Numbered from the stretch's first letter, positions 31,212-43,520 are shown. The stretch: 64,000 bases of DNA from Spinellus fusiger (GCA_025094145.1 JALLLS010000085.1:81455-145454), one strand, 5' to 3'. Notes: generated by a model from the sequence alone, not told the origin. Numbers and translations are program-made.

Positions 31212-34200
31212 ATGACAACCGAGTATAAAGTTATTTGCTCTGCACAAGCCTTGTATAGCTTCACATCAACAGAAGATTCGACACTTGAGTTCCAAAAGGG
31301 AGACCATATTGAGATTCTTTACAAACTAGAATCTGGTTGGTGGGATGGCTGGTACACATTCTATTTACACTTCATGTATTGACTCTATGGTGACAGGTGC
31401 AACAATAAGCGGGGATGGTTTCCTAGCAACTACGTACAGGTGGTAGAGGACTATGACAACATGATTTCACAAGATCGACAGCAAGACCTGACAGAAGAAA
31501 CTTTAAAAGTAATAAAAAAAAGCACAGATGTGTGTCTCACACTTTTAGGAGTCTTCATTTCCACTTTCTCCCAGTGAAAAGGGTGTTGAGAGTCAGCAGC
31601 CACTCGATACTGGCGCACACTGGATAGTACCATCAGAACAGACAGAACCCTACTTTTACAGGCAAAATGACTTACGATTATCCATGTTGGACAGATCAGA
31701 GTCGGAATCTGAAGATGACTTTGTGTCTTATAGTGTCAATGACTCTATTCATAGCCATTGGAAACATGACTATAGTGAAACACCGTCATCCTATTCATCT
31801 GCTCAGAAAATATATCTAGAAAATATTATGTCGGGTGATATGGAAAACTCCCCTGAAAAGGTAGATAGAAAAGAGAATACAAATAGATAAGGCATCTATA
31901 GTGTAGAAATAGACTATAGTAGAGCCCATCTGGGATGTAGGGCAACAACTGATAAGACAGATAACTCATTCTTATCTCTGTTTATAGGGCCTGTCACTAT
32001 TAACTCAGGACTTATCCATTGAAGATCCTTTATTTTTAGATACGCTTAGATCTCCTACAGATCTTTGTTCCTCCATTCACAAACAACCCACATGGACTAA
32101 TTTACTCTACAACATTCTACTCGCCATCCAAGACCTCAAAACTGCCTTGGCCCATGTTGAAACAACTTCAATCATGCCACTCGTCCAAAAAGTAACAGAC
32201 ACCATTCGACTGATGCTTCTCTCTTCTAATGCCATGGATAAGGAGTCAAATCACATGAAAGAAAGCACCAGTCTACGTGTTTACTATCGGTCTATGATGG
32301 CCAGCATGTCTAAATTGACTTTATCTGTTAGAATCTGCTCAGACAAGGCAGAAGAAACTATCCAACACATTGAAACAAACGCCAATGAACTAATGAAGGC
32401 TGCTCATCTATTTGTAGCCACCTCTCAGTCACTGAATGTACCCATTGTCCCTGTAGAAGACTTTTTAAACAGTCATCTAGTGAATGACACTTCAGCCACT
32501 TCCAATTCTACAAAAGAAAAGGGTCTACTTGATGATGTTAGAGCCAAGAGGATAAAAATACACGGAAGTGGAGTAAAAGAGTCTATCAACAATTTCCTCG
32601 CCAGTTTGACTACAAAAGACACACCACAAGAAACAAGAGATCCTCTTGCTACTATTCTTTTCTCACATATCACAAGAATTGTAAATCAAATGAATCAGTT
32701 TTCTGCTGCTATTGATGACACAGATTTTGAAAGAGTTGCAGACAATCTCGAAATAACACACCTTAACAAAGAAAGACAGATCGTGGTGAACAAATTTGGC
32801 TTATTGTTCTGCTATCTTCAAACCTTGACAAATGAAGACGAAGCACTAGAAAGAGTCATTCAAGACATGAGCAACACAGCTAGAGCCATGGAACATCCCA
32901 TTGACAGTATTTGCCACTATATCACTGTGCTTTCGATAAAGAACTACGTACTAGTAGAAAGTCCGTTGTTACTTCCCTCTACAGATTCTACACCTCATTC
33001 AAATCGGCCAGATAGAAGTATACAAAGCACTGGAACACAAAACGAAAAGAAATTTAACACAAAAAATAGAAGAATAGAAGGATCATTAAAAATAGAAATA
33101 GAAATAGAAATAGAAATAGAAACAGAAACAGAAACAGAAACAGAAAAAAGTTTAGAAGACGATGATGATGAAGAAGAAGATGATGAGAGTCCTGTATTCT
33201 CAGATGAAGACCCCGAGTTTCGGTTACCGAGACAGTACAAAAATAACACCACACGGCATAATACTCAAACGATGAGTAGAAACAGCTTAAATAGAATGTC
33301 TTCTTCAACAAAAACACAGTCCATTCACTCATCAGCAAAACTCAAACGCTTCTTTGGTGACGATGCTCCTTTATCGCCCACAGAAGACCCAACTATGCTA
33401 TTTACAGAGTGTCCTTGGTACCTTGAGCCAGACTATGATGCCAATGAAGTAGTATTTACAATGGAAAACAGTATCAAAGGTGGAACATTACGAGCACTTA
33501 TTGTTCTACTGACAATGCACAATTACTTGGACTTGAAGTTTATCAAAACATTTCTTCTCACTTACCGGTCGTACTGTTCAACCAGTCTACTCTTTGATTC
33601 ACTAGAAGCTCGATACAATATAGCACCTCCCGATAATCTTAGTGACGAAGAGTACTTGATCTGGGGAAAAAAGAAACTTCAATTCATTCGGTTGCGTGTT
33701 TCCAATGTACTAATGATGTGGCTGGAGAAGTATTATAGTGAAGAAGATGCAGATGTGCTTGATCGTCTTCTTGACTTTGTCAATAGAGATATTCGAGTAA
33801 CTCTGAGTTTTTCAGCCGAGCAACTGGAACGACTCATTATAAAGCGAAAACAGCTATCGACCCAACCTTGTGGACTAAGGAAACTCATACTTACTAAATC
33901 AAATTGTCCATTTCCTATTGTTCCACGCAACCTCAAAAGACTTCAACTGGCTGACATTGACGCTTTGGAGATGGCACGGCAGTTGACAATTATGGATTTC
34001 AAACTTTATAGTAACATACCACTTATAGAGTGTCTTGACAAGGCATGGTCCCGCGATCCTGGAGGTAACAAATCTGTTGCCATTAATATCCGGTCTTCCA
34101 TTGAGTATTGCAACAATGTCACGGCCTATGTCACCGATGCCATTCTAAGCCAGATCGATGTAAAGAAGCGTAGCCTAATGATCAAATACTGGGTTCTCGT

Positions 34201-34675
34201 GGCTGAACGGTGTCGGTACCTCAACAACTTTAACACTTGCATGGCTATTCTGTCTGCCTTTGATAACAGTGCTATTGGTCGACTCAGTCGTTCATGGGAG
34301 TTAGTTGGCACTCGCATTCAGCATATCCTGGCATGCATACGAAAACTCATGGGCACCGACAGAAACTTCAATGAGTACAGAGTATTAACCCGTACCATCC
34401 ACCCTCCATGCATACCTTTCTTGGGAATCTACCTGCAGGACCTGACATTTTTTGAAGATGGAAATCCTCACTTATTGAAATCTTCCAAGAACCTGATTAA
34501 TTTTGCAAAACAGGCCAAGATAGCTGATGTCATTGAGGAAATACGACAATACCAACTGGTGCCTTACCAACTCAAAACAATTAATGAAATACAACTGTTC
34601 ATTCAGATAAACCTAAAGAATACACGCGATGAAGATGCACTTTACTTGGAGAGTCTGAGATTAGAGCCAAAGTGA
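31212..34675 (+). CDS. SH3 and RasGEF (Cdc25-type) Ras guanine-nucleotide exchange factor, four exons
   Basis: Exons 31212-31351, 31397-31508, 31549-31860 and 31988-34675; all joins keep frame; 1083 aa. Residues about 5-65 are an SH3 domain: ALYSFTSTEDSTLEFQKGD, GWWDGW (split by intron 1) and RGWFPSNYVQVVED. A Ser/acidic linker follows. Middle helical region: TWTNLLYNILLAIQDLKTA. The RasGEF N-terminal motif starts near residue 605 (GTLRALIVLLTMHNYLDLKF, then KTFLLTYRSY). The catalytic CDC25 domain covers about the last 260 residues: ARQLTIMDFKLYSNIPLIEC, KYWVLVAERCRYLNNFNTCM, GRLSRSWELV and PCIPFLGIYLQDLTFFEDGN. It should activate Ras at membranes, upstream of cAMP or MAPK control of growth. 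A hexanucleotide repeat codes for an EI/ET run near residue 500. Confidence 0.93.
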
Positions 34676-35298
34676 GTCATCTATTCTTTGTTTAATTAAA
34701 TGTATACTGGAGAAGCAAAACAAAGGTCTTACTCGCTTGTATAGAGAGCGTAACGATGAAAAGGTTGTCAGAACGTTACAAGAGTCTGGATTTTTATAGA
34801 CCAGTGCATGTTTGACATGCTGTATAGAATCAATGTTTATTATTTATTTATTTTGTTTATTTTGTTTAACTATGTTTTCATTTAATGTCTTTATAACTTT
34901 TACTTATTCTATTTATATTTTCACAAAGTTCGTTGAAAGAAATATTATGTATTATATCCATTCATCAATATTTTTTTTTAAAAAAAAAGAAAGTCTATTT
35001 GATTATCATATTCATGTTGTGGCATTATTGTAGGCATGCGACACAAACAGTGAAAATGGTATACTTATGGTGTTGTTATTATAGGCTATATGTGCTTATT
35101 CACAATTAACAAACTCATACTAAACTATTCTTCAGATATAGTGTCTCCTCTTTTATGCGACCACCTCAAAAGTAGGATAGCAAGAGAGTGGATTTAGTTT
35201 CTAATAAATAGTTAATAGTTTTGTTTGAATAGCTTTTGGCTTTTTTTTTCTCTCACTCTTTATATACCTAAGAGTATGAAACTCATCATAACTAAATC
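34676..35298. other. RasGEF 3' region, no other gene seen
   Basis: AT-rich with poly-T and poly-A runs. No motif-bearing frame. Confidence 0.5.
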
Positions 35299-35505
35299 TC
35301 AAAGGACTGTTGGTACAGCTCCATACAATACATAGAGCACATCTTTGAGTATGAATGGCATCCTTAATCCACCATTGTATAATCCTTTAGTTGATGCATC
35401 GTATCTATCACCTCCAGCACAATCATAATCACTGCTTTGTCTTTTAAGAACCAAGTCGATCCTTCTTCTTACTAGTCTTCTTTCCGTAGGACCAATTTCA
35501 GTCAT
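35299..35505 (-). pseudogene. Fragment related to exon 5 of the 506-aa gene at 4656-6456
   Basis: The 68-codon frame reads RRLVRRRIDLVLKRQSSDYD, then CAGGDRYDASTKGLYNGGLR and MPFILKDVLYVLYG. This parallels GRKLDLIFFRQLLEYGCYEC, GRNDDQTKELYDGGFKM and AKVLKEMMYTLYQ in the intact gene. The Glu of CYECGR is replaced (CAGGDR). Nothing of the other exons is visible here. It shows that this family is multi-copy and turning over. Confidence 0.65.
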
Positions 35506-37061
35506 GATTCTTATCTGACTTTGTAGTATGAAGAAGTGTTTGATTTCTCACCACTTAAGGTGAAAGAGAATTGTTACTATAAATTATCATTACTGTAGTA
35601 ATATAAACCTACTGTTAACAGCTGCAGTCAAGAGCTTATTTTATTATAACTATGGTTCTCAAAGAAAAGGTCTATGTCCTGCTAACATTCAAGCAAATGT
35701 TTCATGGCTTGATGTTTTTATTTTTATAAAATAAAATAAAAAATAAAAACCAACTGGTGGTAGTAGATTGCTTCTGATACTAATTGTACTTGGATTGTAG
35801 AAGCGTATACTGTTAGTACTGGTAGGGGGTTTGTCTTGGTAGGGACTCAATACAGAATAATGCTGGATTGCTATATTCTGTAACTATAAAGGAGTTCAAC
35901 GAAGACATAGTGCTGTTCGTGCTAGGTGCTTAGTTTGCTTCAATAATCTCAGTGGTTGCACTGGCAATTTCTATATGCTTCATATTAGCTTTATGATGAT
36001 CTAAAAAAGAATAACTATAATAACCACACCTTTATTTCATATTGGGATGTTCATGCCTATTCCTAGTTGAATAAATGAAAACAAAGCAGAAAATGGGATA
36101 TGGTCCTATACACTAGTATTTCTATGTGATGCAGCTCTTTATACTTATTCTTATTTGTTATCTACTAAAGTGTTCTAAGGAATACAAAGAAATCAATGTT
36201 TCATAGGTCATCCAAGCATACAGAGAGTGAATAATCACTGTCAATGACTGTTTAGTCCAAACATATCTGTTCATTAACCCTACCGGAACACTTCTCATTC
36301 TTCATTCATCTGATTTACAACTCTTATACACTTTCTATTGCCTATCTTTATTATTGTTATAAGTATAAGTACAATGTAATTATAATTCAAATATCTTTAG
36401 TGATATAACTATTTATTGGTAGTGCATCCTTTTGGTATAGCCTGAGTTTGGGATTGTTAATTGCTTGAAATATTATGTTGAACAAGTGACTTTAAGACAC
36501 AGGTACAGAGCAAACACTTTCTTATATCTATTCATTGAGTTTTTTATCTCATTCAACAGTTCCACTCTTCTCATATTACAGATTTGTGAGGGTCAATAAC
36601 CTTTTAGCTACTCTATAAACTCATCATAGCATCAATGTGTTGACAAAAGGCAAGAAAATAAGGATAATTTGCTTTCGAAAAAAAAAACTACCATCTTGTC
36701 CACTCTATTCTAAGCATTCTGGAATTATGTGTCACCTGATTTATTTAACCGTTACTTTCAGAATTATCTTTTGCAACAAGCTATTTGAAAGACCGGCATC
36801 ATTAGAACATCCAATAGAAAAACAAAACAATGAAAATATCTCTCCATCATGGGTATTCATTAGTAGACTATGCTTTAAAATAAAACTAATCTATAATAAG
36901 GGCCTATATATACCATACCTTAGTAATAATTATGTGATATATATTGATTAGGCTATAGAATAAACAGTGAATAGATGGAAATAATGAATAAAAACCACAA
37001 GTTGAACAAACCTTCCAAAAAGGCGGGTTAAATAGCTCCAGCGAGCTTTCAAAATCGACAA
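35506..37061. other. Intergenic, no gene seen; U6 promoter at its end
   Basis: AT-rich. The frame at 36637-36951 has no motif. The last 40 bp hold a TATA-like TTAAATA at about 37028-37034, roughly 30 bp before the U6 start, as expected for a U6 pol III promoter. Confidence 0.5.
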
Positions 37062-37084
37062 GTGTTTACACCTCTGTCGCATAT

Positions 37085-37116
<32 letters not shown>

Positions 37117-37175
37117 GGCCCCTGCACAAGGATGACACTAAACTTCTGAGATGGAACGCTCTACGGAGCAATTTT
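37062..37175 (+). ncRNA. U6: U6 spliceosomal snRNA
   Basis: Contains the near-invariant U6 core: ATTGGAACGATACAGAGAAG, including the ACAGAGA box that pairs with 5' splice sites, then ATTAGCATGGCCCCTGC with the AGC triad, AAGGATGACAC, and a 3' stem with GGAACGCTC. It ends in a run of seven T (37172-37178), a pol III terminator. The 5' stem is GTGTTTACACCTCTGTCGC. It lacks an internal mRNA-type intron. This gene fits the many short introns of the neighbourhood. Confidence 0.97.
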
Positions 37176-37178
37176 TTT

Positions 37179-37400
37179 GGCTATTTTTCCTCCCTTCTTT
37201 TTTAACTTGTACTTGTTCTCATTAAGCTCTCATTAGACTCATGCCACTCTAGAGTTACTCTCAACTAAAACAACCATTTTATATTCTAAAAAACTCTTCT
37301 TTTTTCTTCTTCTTTTGGACAAAGAGAATATAACACAAGTATTCATTGTCATACTCATCTGCTCATCACTTGCCACAACATAAAATATTCACAGTAATAC
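37179..37400. other. U6 downstream spacer
   Basis: No gene seen; CT-rich and A-rich patches. Confidence 0.4.
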
Positions 37401-37910
37401 TCACAGCACAGCCCCTCCCAGCCAAACAACATTCTCTGGTGTGATCTCACTAGAGCATGTCTGAGTCTTATAAAAGTAGAGTAAGGCTTCATAACAGATA
37501 GCAATGCCAAGATCATGAAAGAAATAGCGCTGCTTATCTACCAAAGCATTATAGCTGTAAATGCGTAAGGCAGTGTCATTGTTCGAGTGTGGCCTTGCTT
37601 CATTGGAGAGGGTGGTTAAAGACAACATGAATAAGGTCCATACTATAATATCTTGGAGATATACTTTCACAAACTCCAGTGACTATTAGCCAAAGATATA
37701 TATATATATAACCCATAAGTAGAGTATTGCTTCCAAGAAGATAACAGCAGTAGGCATACATGAAGATATAAAAGAGCATACAGACTTCCTCACTGTCAAC
37801 ATGAGATTGAAATAGAAAGCAGTGATAGATACCAAAGCTAGCTTAATGTAATGACTAAGCAGCCCATAATAAAGACTATAGGTATTAGTACAAAGCATTC
37901 TTTTCTTCAT
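37401..37910 (-). other. Possible partial membrane-protein gene, unrecognised
   Basis: Two adjacent minus-strand frames. 37910-37686 has hydrophobic segments (LALVSITAFYFNLML, and AVIFLEAILYLW). 37670-37401 starts MKVYLQDIIVWTLFMLSL and continues RPHSNNDTALRIYSYNALVD, ending just before a good donor (GTGAGT). They could be exons of one multi-pass membrane protein, but I found no downstream exon and the junction near 37680 would need a very short intron. Probably a relic or a fragment. Confidence 0.3.
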
Positions 37911-39190
37911 GTATTATGATTTAGGTATCTTTAACTGTTGAATTCACATAGTTATGGCTATAGCAATAGATGGTATAGAGACAAAGAAGCCTTACTCTGA
38001 ATTAGAAATGGTGTGCTTTCCTCGCCAACGTACTATGGTATGATAGTACAATAGTACTGTAAAGAAGAATGTATAGTGCAAATTACTCACAAGGTGTATC
38101 TTCTGCATGTGTTTGTTTTCATATTTCTTCTTTGTCTTTGTCTAACCTTCCCCAGTCTTTCTTGTCATAAGCATCACTTCAAAATAAGACTTATTGGGTC
38201 CTCTTGATTATCTGCTCTTTTATCCGCTGGTTTGTATTTATCTTCTGTTTAGACTTCCTGTAGATGGTGAGTTCATCCCAACACCATGACTATTCTCTCT
38301 CCCTCTCTCTCTCTCTTTTAAACTGACCCATATCAGCTTCTATCACCAAGACCCTTTTTCTCACTCATTAAAGACAACACGTATGATGATTACTATTGGA
38401 TATCTTGTCTATAGTCTAGCTCATATTTTAATAGAACTAGACATTAGTATGCTTATAGACTTCATTGACAACCGTAAATACTAAGTAGATTGTTCAGTCA
38501 CCGTTTATCTGCTGATAGTGTATATTGAGTCTTGTCTCATTTCTCTCAGTTACTGGTGCCTGTGTATGATAATACTATCATGGACACTAGGAGACATTTA
38601 ACGGAAGATAGAAGGTGATAAAAGGTGATAAAAGGTAATAAAAGACCTTGGACAATACTAATCAGAGTGTCTAGTTAGGAAGACACTATACCTGATCTTG
38701 ACTTGTTTAAATGATTCCAATAGGCTCATTCATAAAATACATATAATACTATTTGTACCATCTATCCTACTCTACCATTGAATATGCACCTCAGTATGTT
38801 TATAGATAGTTTGCAGTAGGAGTAGGCCCTTTCATGTCTATGTTCTCCCTGTGCTCTTTGTTCTTTTATATTTTAAATTATTCATCCATGTTCATGTGTA
38901 ATTGAGACTTCTTCATTGACTCTTATCCCTTCTACCCATCCGTTAGCTTTTAGATATACTGAGAAACAACTACACTGCATACAACTTATATTATATATCA
39001 TAAATGCAGTATATTTATAGAAATCCTTGTTTATAATAACTGTTACTATACAAAGTTCATCAATCAGACATAATATATATTAATAATTTTTTTTTCTATT
39101 TAACTATATTTTTTTAAGAAAGTATAAGTTCCTCAATACTAGTGATGACTATAATATATGTTATGAGTAATACATATATCTATAGAGCAT
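37911..39190. other. Intergenic, no gene seen
   Basis: Contains a CT microsatellite (about 38294-38318). No motif-bearing frame. Confidence 0.5.
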
Positions 39191-39261
39191 ATGGATTGGG
39201 ATAATTACTCTTACAAACAAAATAAACTAGATATCAAATGTATAGTATTAGTTTTTTTCAG

Positions 39262-39394
39262 AGTTCGATTGGCTGCAATAGCCTTCAGACGGCTGTATCG
39301 ATCAACTGATGGCTGGTGTTGGCTCTGTACTCTAGGAGATAAAGAGTTTGAAAATATCCTATCTGATATAAAAAAGACATGCGGTTCTTTATAG
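39262..39394 (+). other. Possible terminal exon, unrecognised
   Basis: After a strong acceptor-like TTTTTTTCAG, the frame VRLAAIAFRRLYRSTDGWCW with CTLGDKEFENILSDIKKTCG runs to a stop at 39394. Codon composition looks coding. No upstream exon was identified. It ends 15 bp from the stop of the minus-strand frame at 39409. Confidence 0.3.
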
Positions 39395-39408
39395 CACAAA
39401 GACATTGG

Positions 39409-39937
39409 CTATTTTAATCTTTGTTCTAAATGCTGCCCAATACATCGGGCTATACTTTCTTTGAAAGGATCCTGAAAACGCTTTATCATCAAGTATTCAC
39501 ATTCAATATTCTTCATGTTTTGACTTTGACTTTGCTGATAGGGTATTGAGTTGAAGTTAAACATATCTCTTAAATGTTGTTGTTTGTGTATCTTGTTCCT
39601 GAAGCTTCAGAAAGTAAGCACTGCATGTTTCAGGTGGGTTTATGATGGTGAGTATGTCAGATAGAAATTTAGGGTGAAAATCCAACCGAGACCGCACCGG
39701 TTCATATCTAGATGATTTTGAGGATTGAAAAGGCATGATCACCTCTCTCATCATTGTAACTGCTTTGCCGTTAGGTGCTATAATAGTAGATCCACAAGTG
39801 TCAAATATTTTTTCTATGAGGGCAGCTAGTGCTATAGAAGCCAATGAAATTGGGTTGTTGCAGCTGAAACAACTTTCACAATAAGTATCCAGAAAAGCAA
39901 TTTCTACGAGTAACTTTTCAAGTGACATGGGCTTCAT
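39409..39937 (-). pseudogene. Unrecognised protein of about 175 codons with one frameshift
   Basis: From 39937 the frame reads MKPMSLEKLLVEIAFLDTYC, SLASIALAALIEKIFDTCGS and RLDFHPKFLSDILTIINPPE. Near 39580 (a CAACAACA tract) a 1-nt shift moves to a frame that stays open to a TAG at 39409: QQHLRDMFNFNSIPYQQSQS, then RFQDPFKESIARCIGQHLEQ. The two halves look like one helical protein. No family recognised. It may be a recently broken gene, or the shift may be an assembly error in the short repeat. Confidence 0.45.
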
Positions 39938-41124
39938 TGAGCTTTCACTTTTGATGTTTTCTTCTTCTGTGGATCAATAGTATAAGTTCATAGTTTAAAA
40001 TGCTATTTATGGCAGGCTTTTATTAATAAATGAGTGCCAAAGAAGTGACCATCCACAGTAAGATCGGCGCAAGTCTATTCTAGACTTGTCTGAATCTATT
40101 TTAATTCATCTATCAGTGTGACATTAGCTTATTTTTGTTAGATAATACTAGCAGTTCTATATGTGTATAGATTGTTAAAGTTAGCTCTGAATAATATATG
40201 ATTAATTGATTGAGTGAAGTTGATGCTAATGTTGAACGAGGTATTGACAGTGTATAATCTTTCTGTCAACATATTGGTAGCAGAAATGATATTACATAGC
40301 CTATTGATGCTTTTAGAATTTGACAGCTAATAGTTTCATTATAACCATCACTCATGTTACTTATCAATAAGCTGGTATAGTTTAAGGATTCTCCATAGAC
40401 TGTAAATCTAAAATGTTTAATGTATATATTTAATAACTAATTTTATTTGATGGCATAAAAGTCAAACAAGGGGAATAGTCATCTTGGTTTTATAGTGTCC
40501 AATTCAATCAGTATTATATAAGGTGAAGCCCCTTTATTTTCTTACTGATTCTATAGTTTTCCAATACATCGCGTTTTATACTGCCCTCACAACTACTAAA
40601 AGCAAATAAAAGAACAGATACAGCTACTAATACTTTTATTTATTATTACAGTTTTAGAGTTTTCATACAGTGGTTTTATATTTAGTTTTAGAAAGAATAT
40701 TTATAAATAGAATTAAAGTCTTTATTTTACCAAATGTGTAGATTGATATTTTCTATCATCTTTCTATTTTTCTTTAAACCGTGCATTCATAATGGTTTGT
40801 ACATTTTCAATTTCAAAGTTAACTCTTTTATCCCCATACTATGTTTTAGATAGAAAGTCTGAAACCTTTCTATAAACAATAGACAAAGTGATTATATATA
40901 AGAAGATTAAAGTATATATATGAAGATATGGTTATAGAAAACTATAGTATAGAGATAAAGAAGACCTTTTAGGACTTGAAAATTTAAATAGCATATTTTT
41001 CCTTAGTTTCAACCCAAACAATATTCTCATCTTTCAAATAAAAATAAAAATAAACCAAACTACGGTTTATCTTGTTTACTCTTATATTATTATTTATTAT
41101 TCATTATGCTCTATCTTATATTTT
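39938..41124. other. AT-rich intergenic stretch, no gene seen
   Basis: No motif-bearing frame or clear repeat. Confidence 0.5.
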
Positions 41125-41415
41125 TTGTATTATTCAAAAACAATTAACACCAAGAAAAAAGATACTGTTGATAAATATGATTCTATTAAGCAAATAGACA
41201 CTACTGATAAATCTGAAACTATTCAAAAAGCAGCTCCTGATAAGAAAATAAACATCGAGCAAATAGGCACTACCAAAAAGACAAACAACAATAAACATAA
41301 TCTTAATGTTATAGATGCCTATAAGACTATAAAAAATGGAAATCTGTTAACAAATATATACTTAACATCATTCTATACGAGAACAAGGTCAGTGATCTCA
41401 GCTCAACAAAGATAA
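41125..41415 (+). other. Low-complexity Lys/Thr/Ile-rich frame
   Basis: 96 codons with loose repeats such as DTTDKSETIQKAAPDKK and NIEQIGTTKKTNNNKH. The style resembles the N-terminal repeat of the double-HTH protein at 16088-16862 (TIEKTNTTEQENTIEKTATI). It may be a decayed relative that has lost the HTH part. No stop-free continuation. Confidence 0.3.
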
Positions 41416-42161
41416 GTGTTATGGTTGACACTGGTGAGTCGATTATTGGTAAGATCCTGAAAGTATTTAGAACTAATAAGTTTCTTAGACCTATGAGAGG
41501 TACAGAGAATATCTATGAGTGTTAGAAGAGATAGGCTAGAATTAACTTGCGAGTGGAATCAGAATCCATTTTGAAAGCACCAAGTACCAATAGTTTTCAC
41601 CGAATGAGTGTTTGTTTATTATTTTACGGGTTCTCTTTGTGTCCTATCTAAGATCGAATCTATCACTATGAATACTAGGAGTATCTTAATAATAATAAGA
41701 AATGAGTGCCATTTACAAAGGATAGATTGAAAGTTCAAAGATTCTTTTCAAGAATATTCGTATAATATAAAGCTAATGGGATATCATAATAGCCTAGATG
41801 GATTAATGGCAGGTAAAAAGATTAAACAAAATGAGTTATTTGCAATGTCTAAACCTAGCCAATAAACAAATTCTAAATCTTGAAATATAAATACTTATTT
41901 ATTTTACCTTAGTTTGATATTTTCAAATACTTATATATTAAAAAAACGTTCCTTAGCAGTTAGCAATTCGTAAAAAACAGTCACGTGTCCTTTTGTTGGA
42001 CACCCTCTTTTTGCCGGACATATAAGCCTTATTTTGAGCAGACAAGTGGATAGTTGATATGAATTTTGCCGGACATGTCAGCATTTCTTGAGTGAGTGAG
42101 CGAACAGGGAAGTAGGAAGTCATCTTAGTACTCTTCTTTTTTCTCTTCTAAAGTTATTTAA
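41416..42161. other. Intergenic, no intact gene
   Basis: Decayed coding-like scraps up to 41880. At 42008-42080 the motif TTTTTGCCGGACAT occurs twice; it resembles the outer TIR bases of the Tc1 element at 14570-15840 (ATTTTGCCGGACAC). Confidence 0.4.
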
Positions 42162-42575
42162 ATGCCAAATCAAAACGTATACTGCACAAGCTGCTCACAG
42201 CCTGGACATTCTCGCAGAACTCATCGCAGTTGCCCTCTTAATTCTGTAAACCAACAGAATGAGCAAATGGAGGTTGACAGTGAAGAAATTGACAGTGGTA
42301 TACAAGAAGCTGAGACATCAAATATGGTCATTCGATGTACTAGCTGTCGCAAATATGGTCATTTGCGCAAAAGTCATCGTAACTGTCCAAACATATTACA
42401 ATTAAAAAAACAAAATCAATACAAAGCTCCAGGCCTTCTTCTTCAAGAAGCACATCAAGTTTAAAATATCAAAGAAGACTTGGTACAAATGATGTTCTAA
42501 GTCTTAGCAATGTACACAAAAATATAAAAAAAATGGATTTTGAAATCATGCAGATCTGTAGAAGATATAATATAT
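42162..42575 (+). pseudogene. Two-zinc-knuckle protein fragment (mobile-element associated)
   Basis: The frame 42162-42464 encodes CTSCSQPGHSRRTHRSCPLN and CTSCRKYGHLRKSHRNCPN, two CCHC-like knuckles (C-x2-C-x4-H-x7-C). After a 1-nt shift near 42430 a second frame continues (SSSRSTSSLKYQRRLGTNDV, then MDFEIMQICRRYN) to about 42571. Such knuckles occur at the N-termini of Helitron and Fanzor-like proteins in Mucoromycota; I cannot say which this was. Confidence 0.5.
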
Positions 42576-42745
42576 AATACATCAAAATTATTCACCTACG
42601 AACAGTAAGTATTTATATGTTATAAAATGAAAGTTTGGAATGTCGATAAATTTTGCGTTACTACTTTACCGTCTTAGTCCCTGACATTCTTACATTGTTG
42701 ACTTGTCTTTATTAAATAAATAGAATCGATGATCTACGCAATAGT
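42530..42745 (+). pseudogene. Possible scrap of the 506-aa family (exon 3/exon 4 junction)
   Basis: Another frame reads WILKSCRSVEDIIYNTSKLF then TYEQ, directly followed by a donor. The 17 bases CTACGAACAGTAAGTAT are identical to the exon 3 end of the gene at 4656 (ending NYEQ, with W-x-L and VE at matching places). Overlaps the end of the zinc-knuckle frame, so the region is a mosaic. Confidence 0.35.
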
Positions 42746-42934
42746 GAGTATAGGTTTATTATGTCTGACATGTTAGTCAGTTTCTATTTTATATTCTTTT
42801 ACTATAATAAACCCAGTGAATCCGTTACAAAGACAGGAAAGTGCCAGTGCAAGGGTAATACGACACACACATAGAGAGTACATTAATACATCTCGAACTA
42901 ATTGTTTTTACTATTATTTTATTATTGAAAAGGG

Positions 42935-43390
42935 GTATTGGCACCTATAAGGATTGGAGTATGATCCTACCAAACTGCCTTTAATTGCTTATGGCACAGG
43001 AATAAAGGTAAAAGATGCTGCCAAGTTCAAAGGCCATTGTGTTGGTTTGACGAGAGTTTTATATCAATCATTGAAAAAGAGACAAAAAGATGGTGATCTT
43101 CTTCTGGTTGATGTTGATGAGTTCTTTACATCAAATTTAAATATGATTGACCTCTCACCCAATATGAAAAGCTCTTTTAACAGTTACTCTGTTTTGTTTT
43201 CTTTTTTTGTTCTCAAGATCTGCCATACTTGCAACACAAATATCCTCACTGAGGTATTAGTGAATTTCAACACTATCCACGCTTGCCAAAGTTATGGAAT
43301 TGTTTAGAACAGAGATGTGAATGCATTCATATCATATATCGCCACATCGAAAGTGGTTTCCTTCGGGATTCAGATATTTACAGGTAAATT
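42935..43390 (+). pseudogene. Fanzor/TnpB-like C-terminal pseudogene, second subfamily
   Basis: The frame from 42954 reads YDPTKLPLIAYGTGIKVKDA, KFKGHCVGLTRVLYQSLKKR and GDLLLVDVDEFFTSN (RuvC-II-like Glu in DEF-x-TS). An intron-like insert follows, then CHTCNTNILTEV, ACQSYGIV, a TAG and NRDVNAFIS. The expected forms are C-x2-C, C-x2-C and WNRDVNA. So the second zinc pair has Cys changed to Tyr, and TAG replaces Trp (TGG to TAG). Layout and motifs fit a TnpB/Fanzor nuclease but differ clearly from the copies at 10 and 22.5 kb. A TIR of the large-transposon type follows within 100 bp. Confidence 0.7.
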
Positions 43391-43479
43391 ATAATAATAA
43401 TCTTTATTTAAGAACTAACATGAATACATAATTTATTTTTGCTCCTTTTCAAATCTATGTCATTTCTAAACAATTGTAG

Positions 43480-43520
43480 TTTGACTATTTCCTTTTATAT
43501 CCTAAAGACCTCCTGGTGTG
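43480..43520. repeat. Isolated terminus of the large-transposon family
   Basis: The 37 bp ending GGTGTG|TA at 43520-43522 (TATTTCCTTTTATATCC then CTCCTGGTGTGTA) match the inverse of the left TIR at 16939-16975 with four differences. Pointing rightward, it marks the right end of an element that would lie to its left and include the Fanzor-like relic. The other end was not found. Confidence 0.75.

Noticed and set aside
32995..33338. Minus-strand Ser- or Leu/Phe-repeat frames
   Set aside because: Antisense of the hexanucleotide repeat in the RasGEF coding exon.
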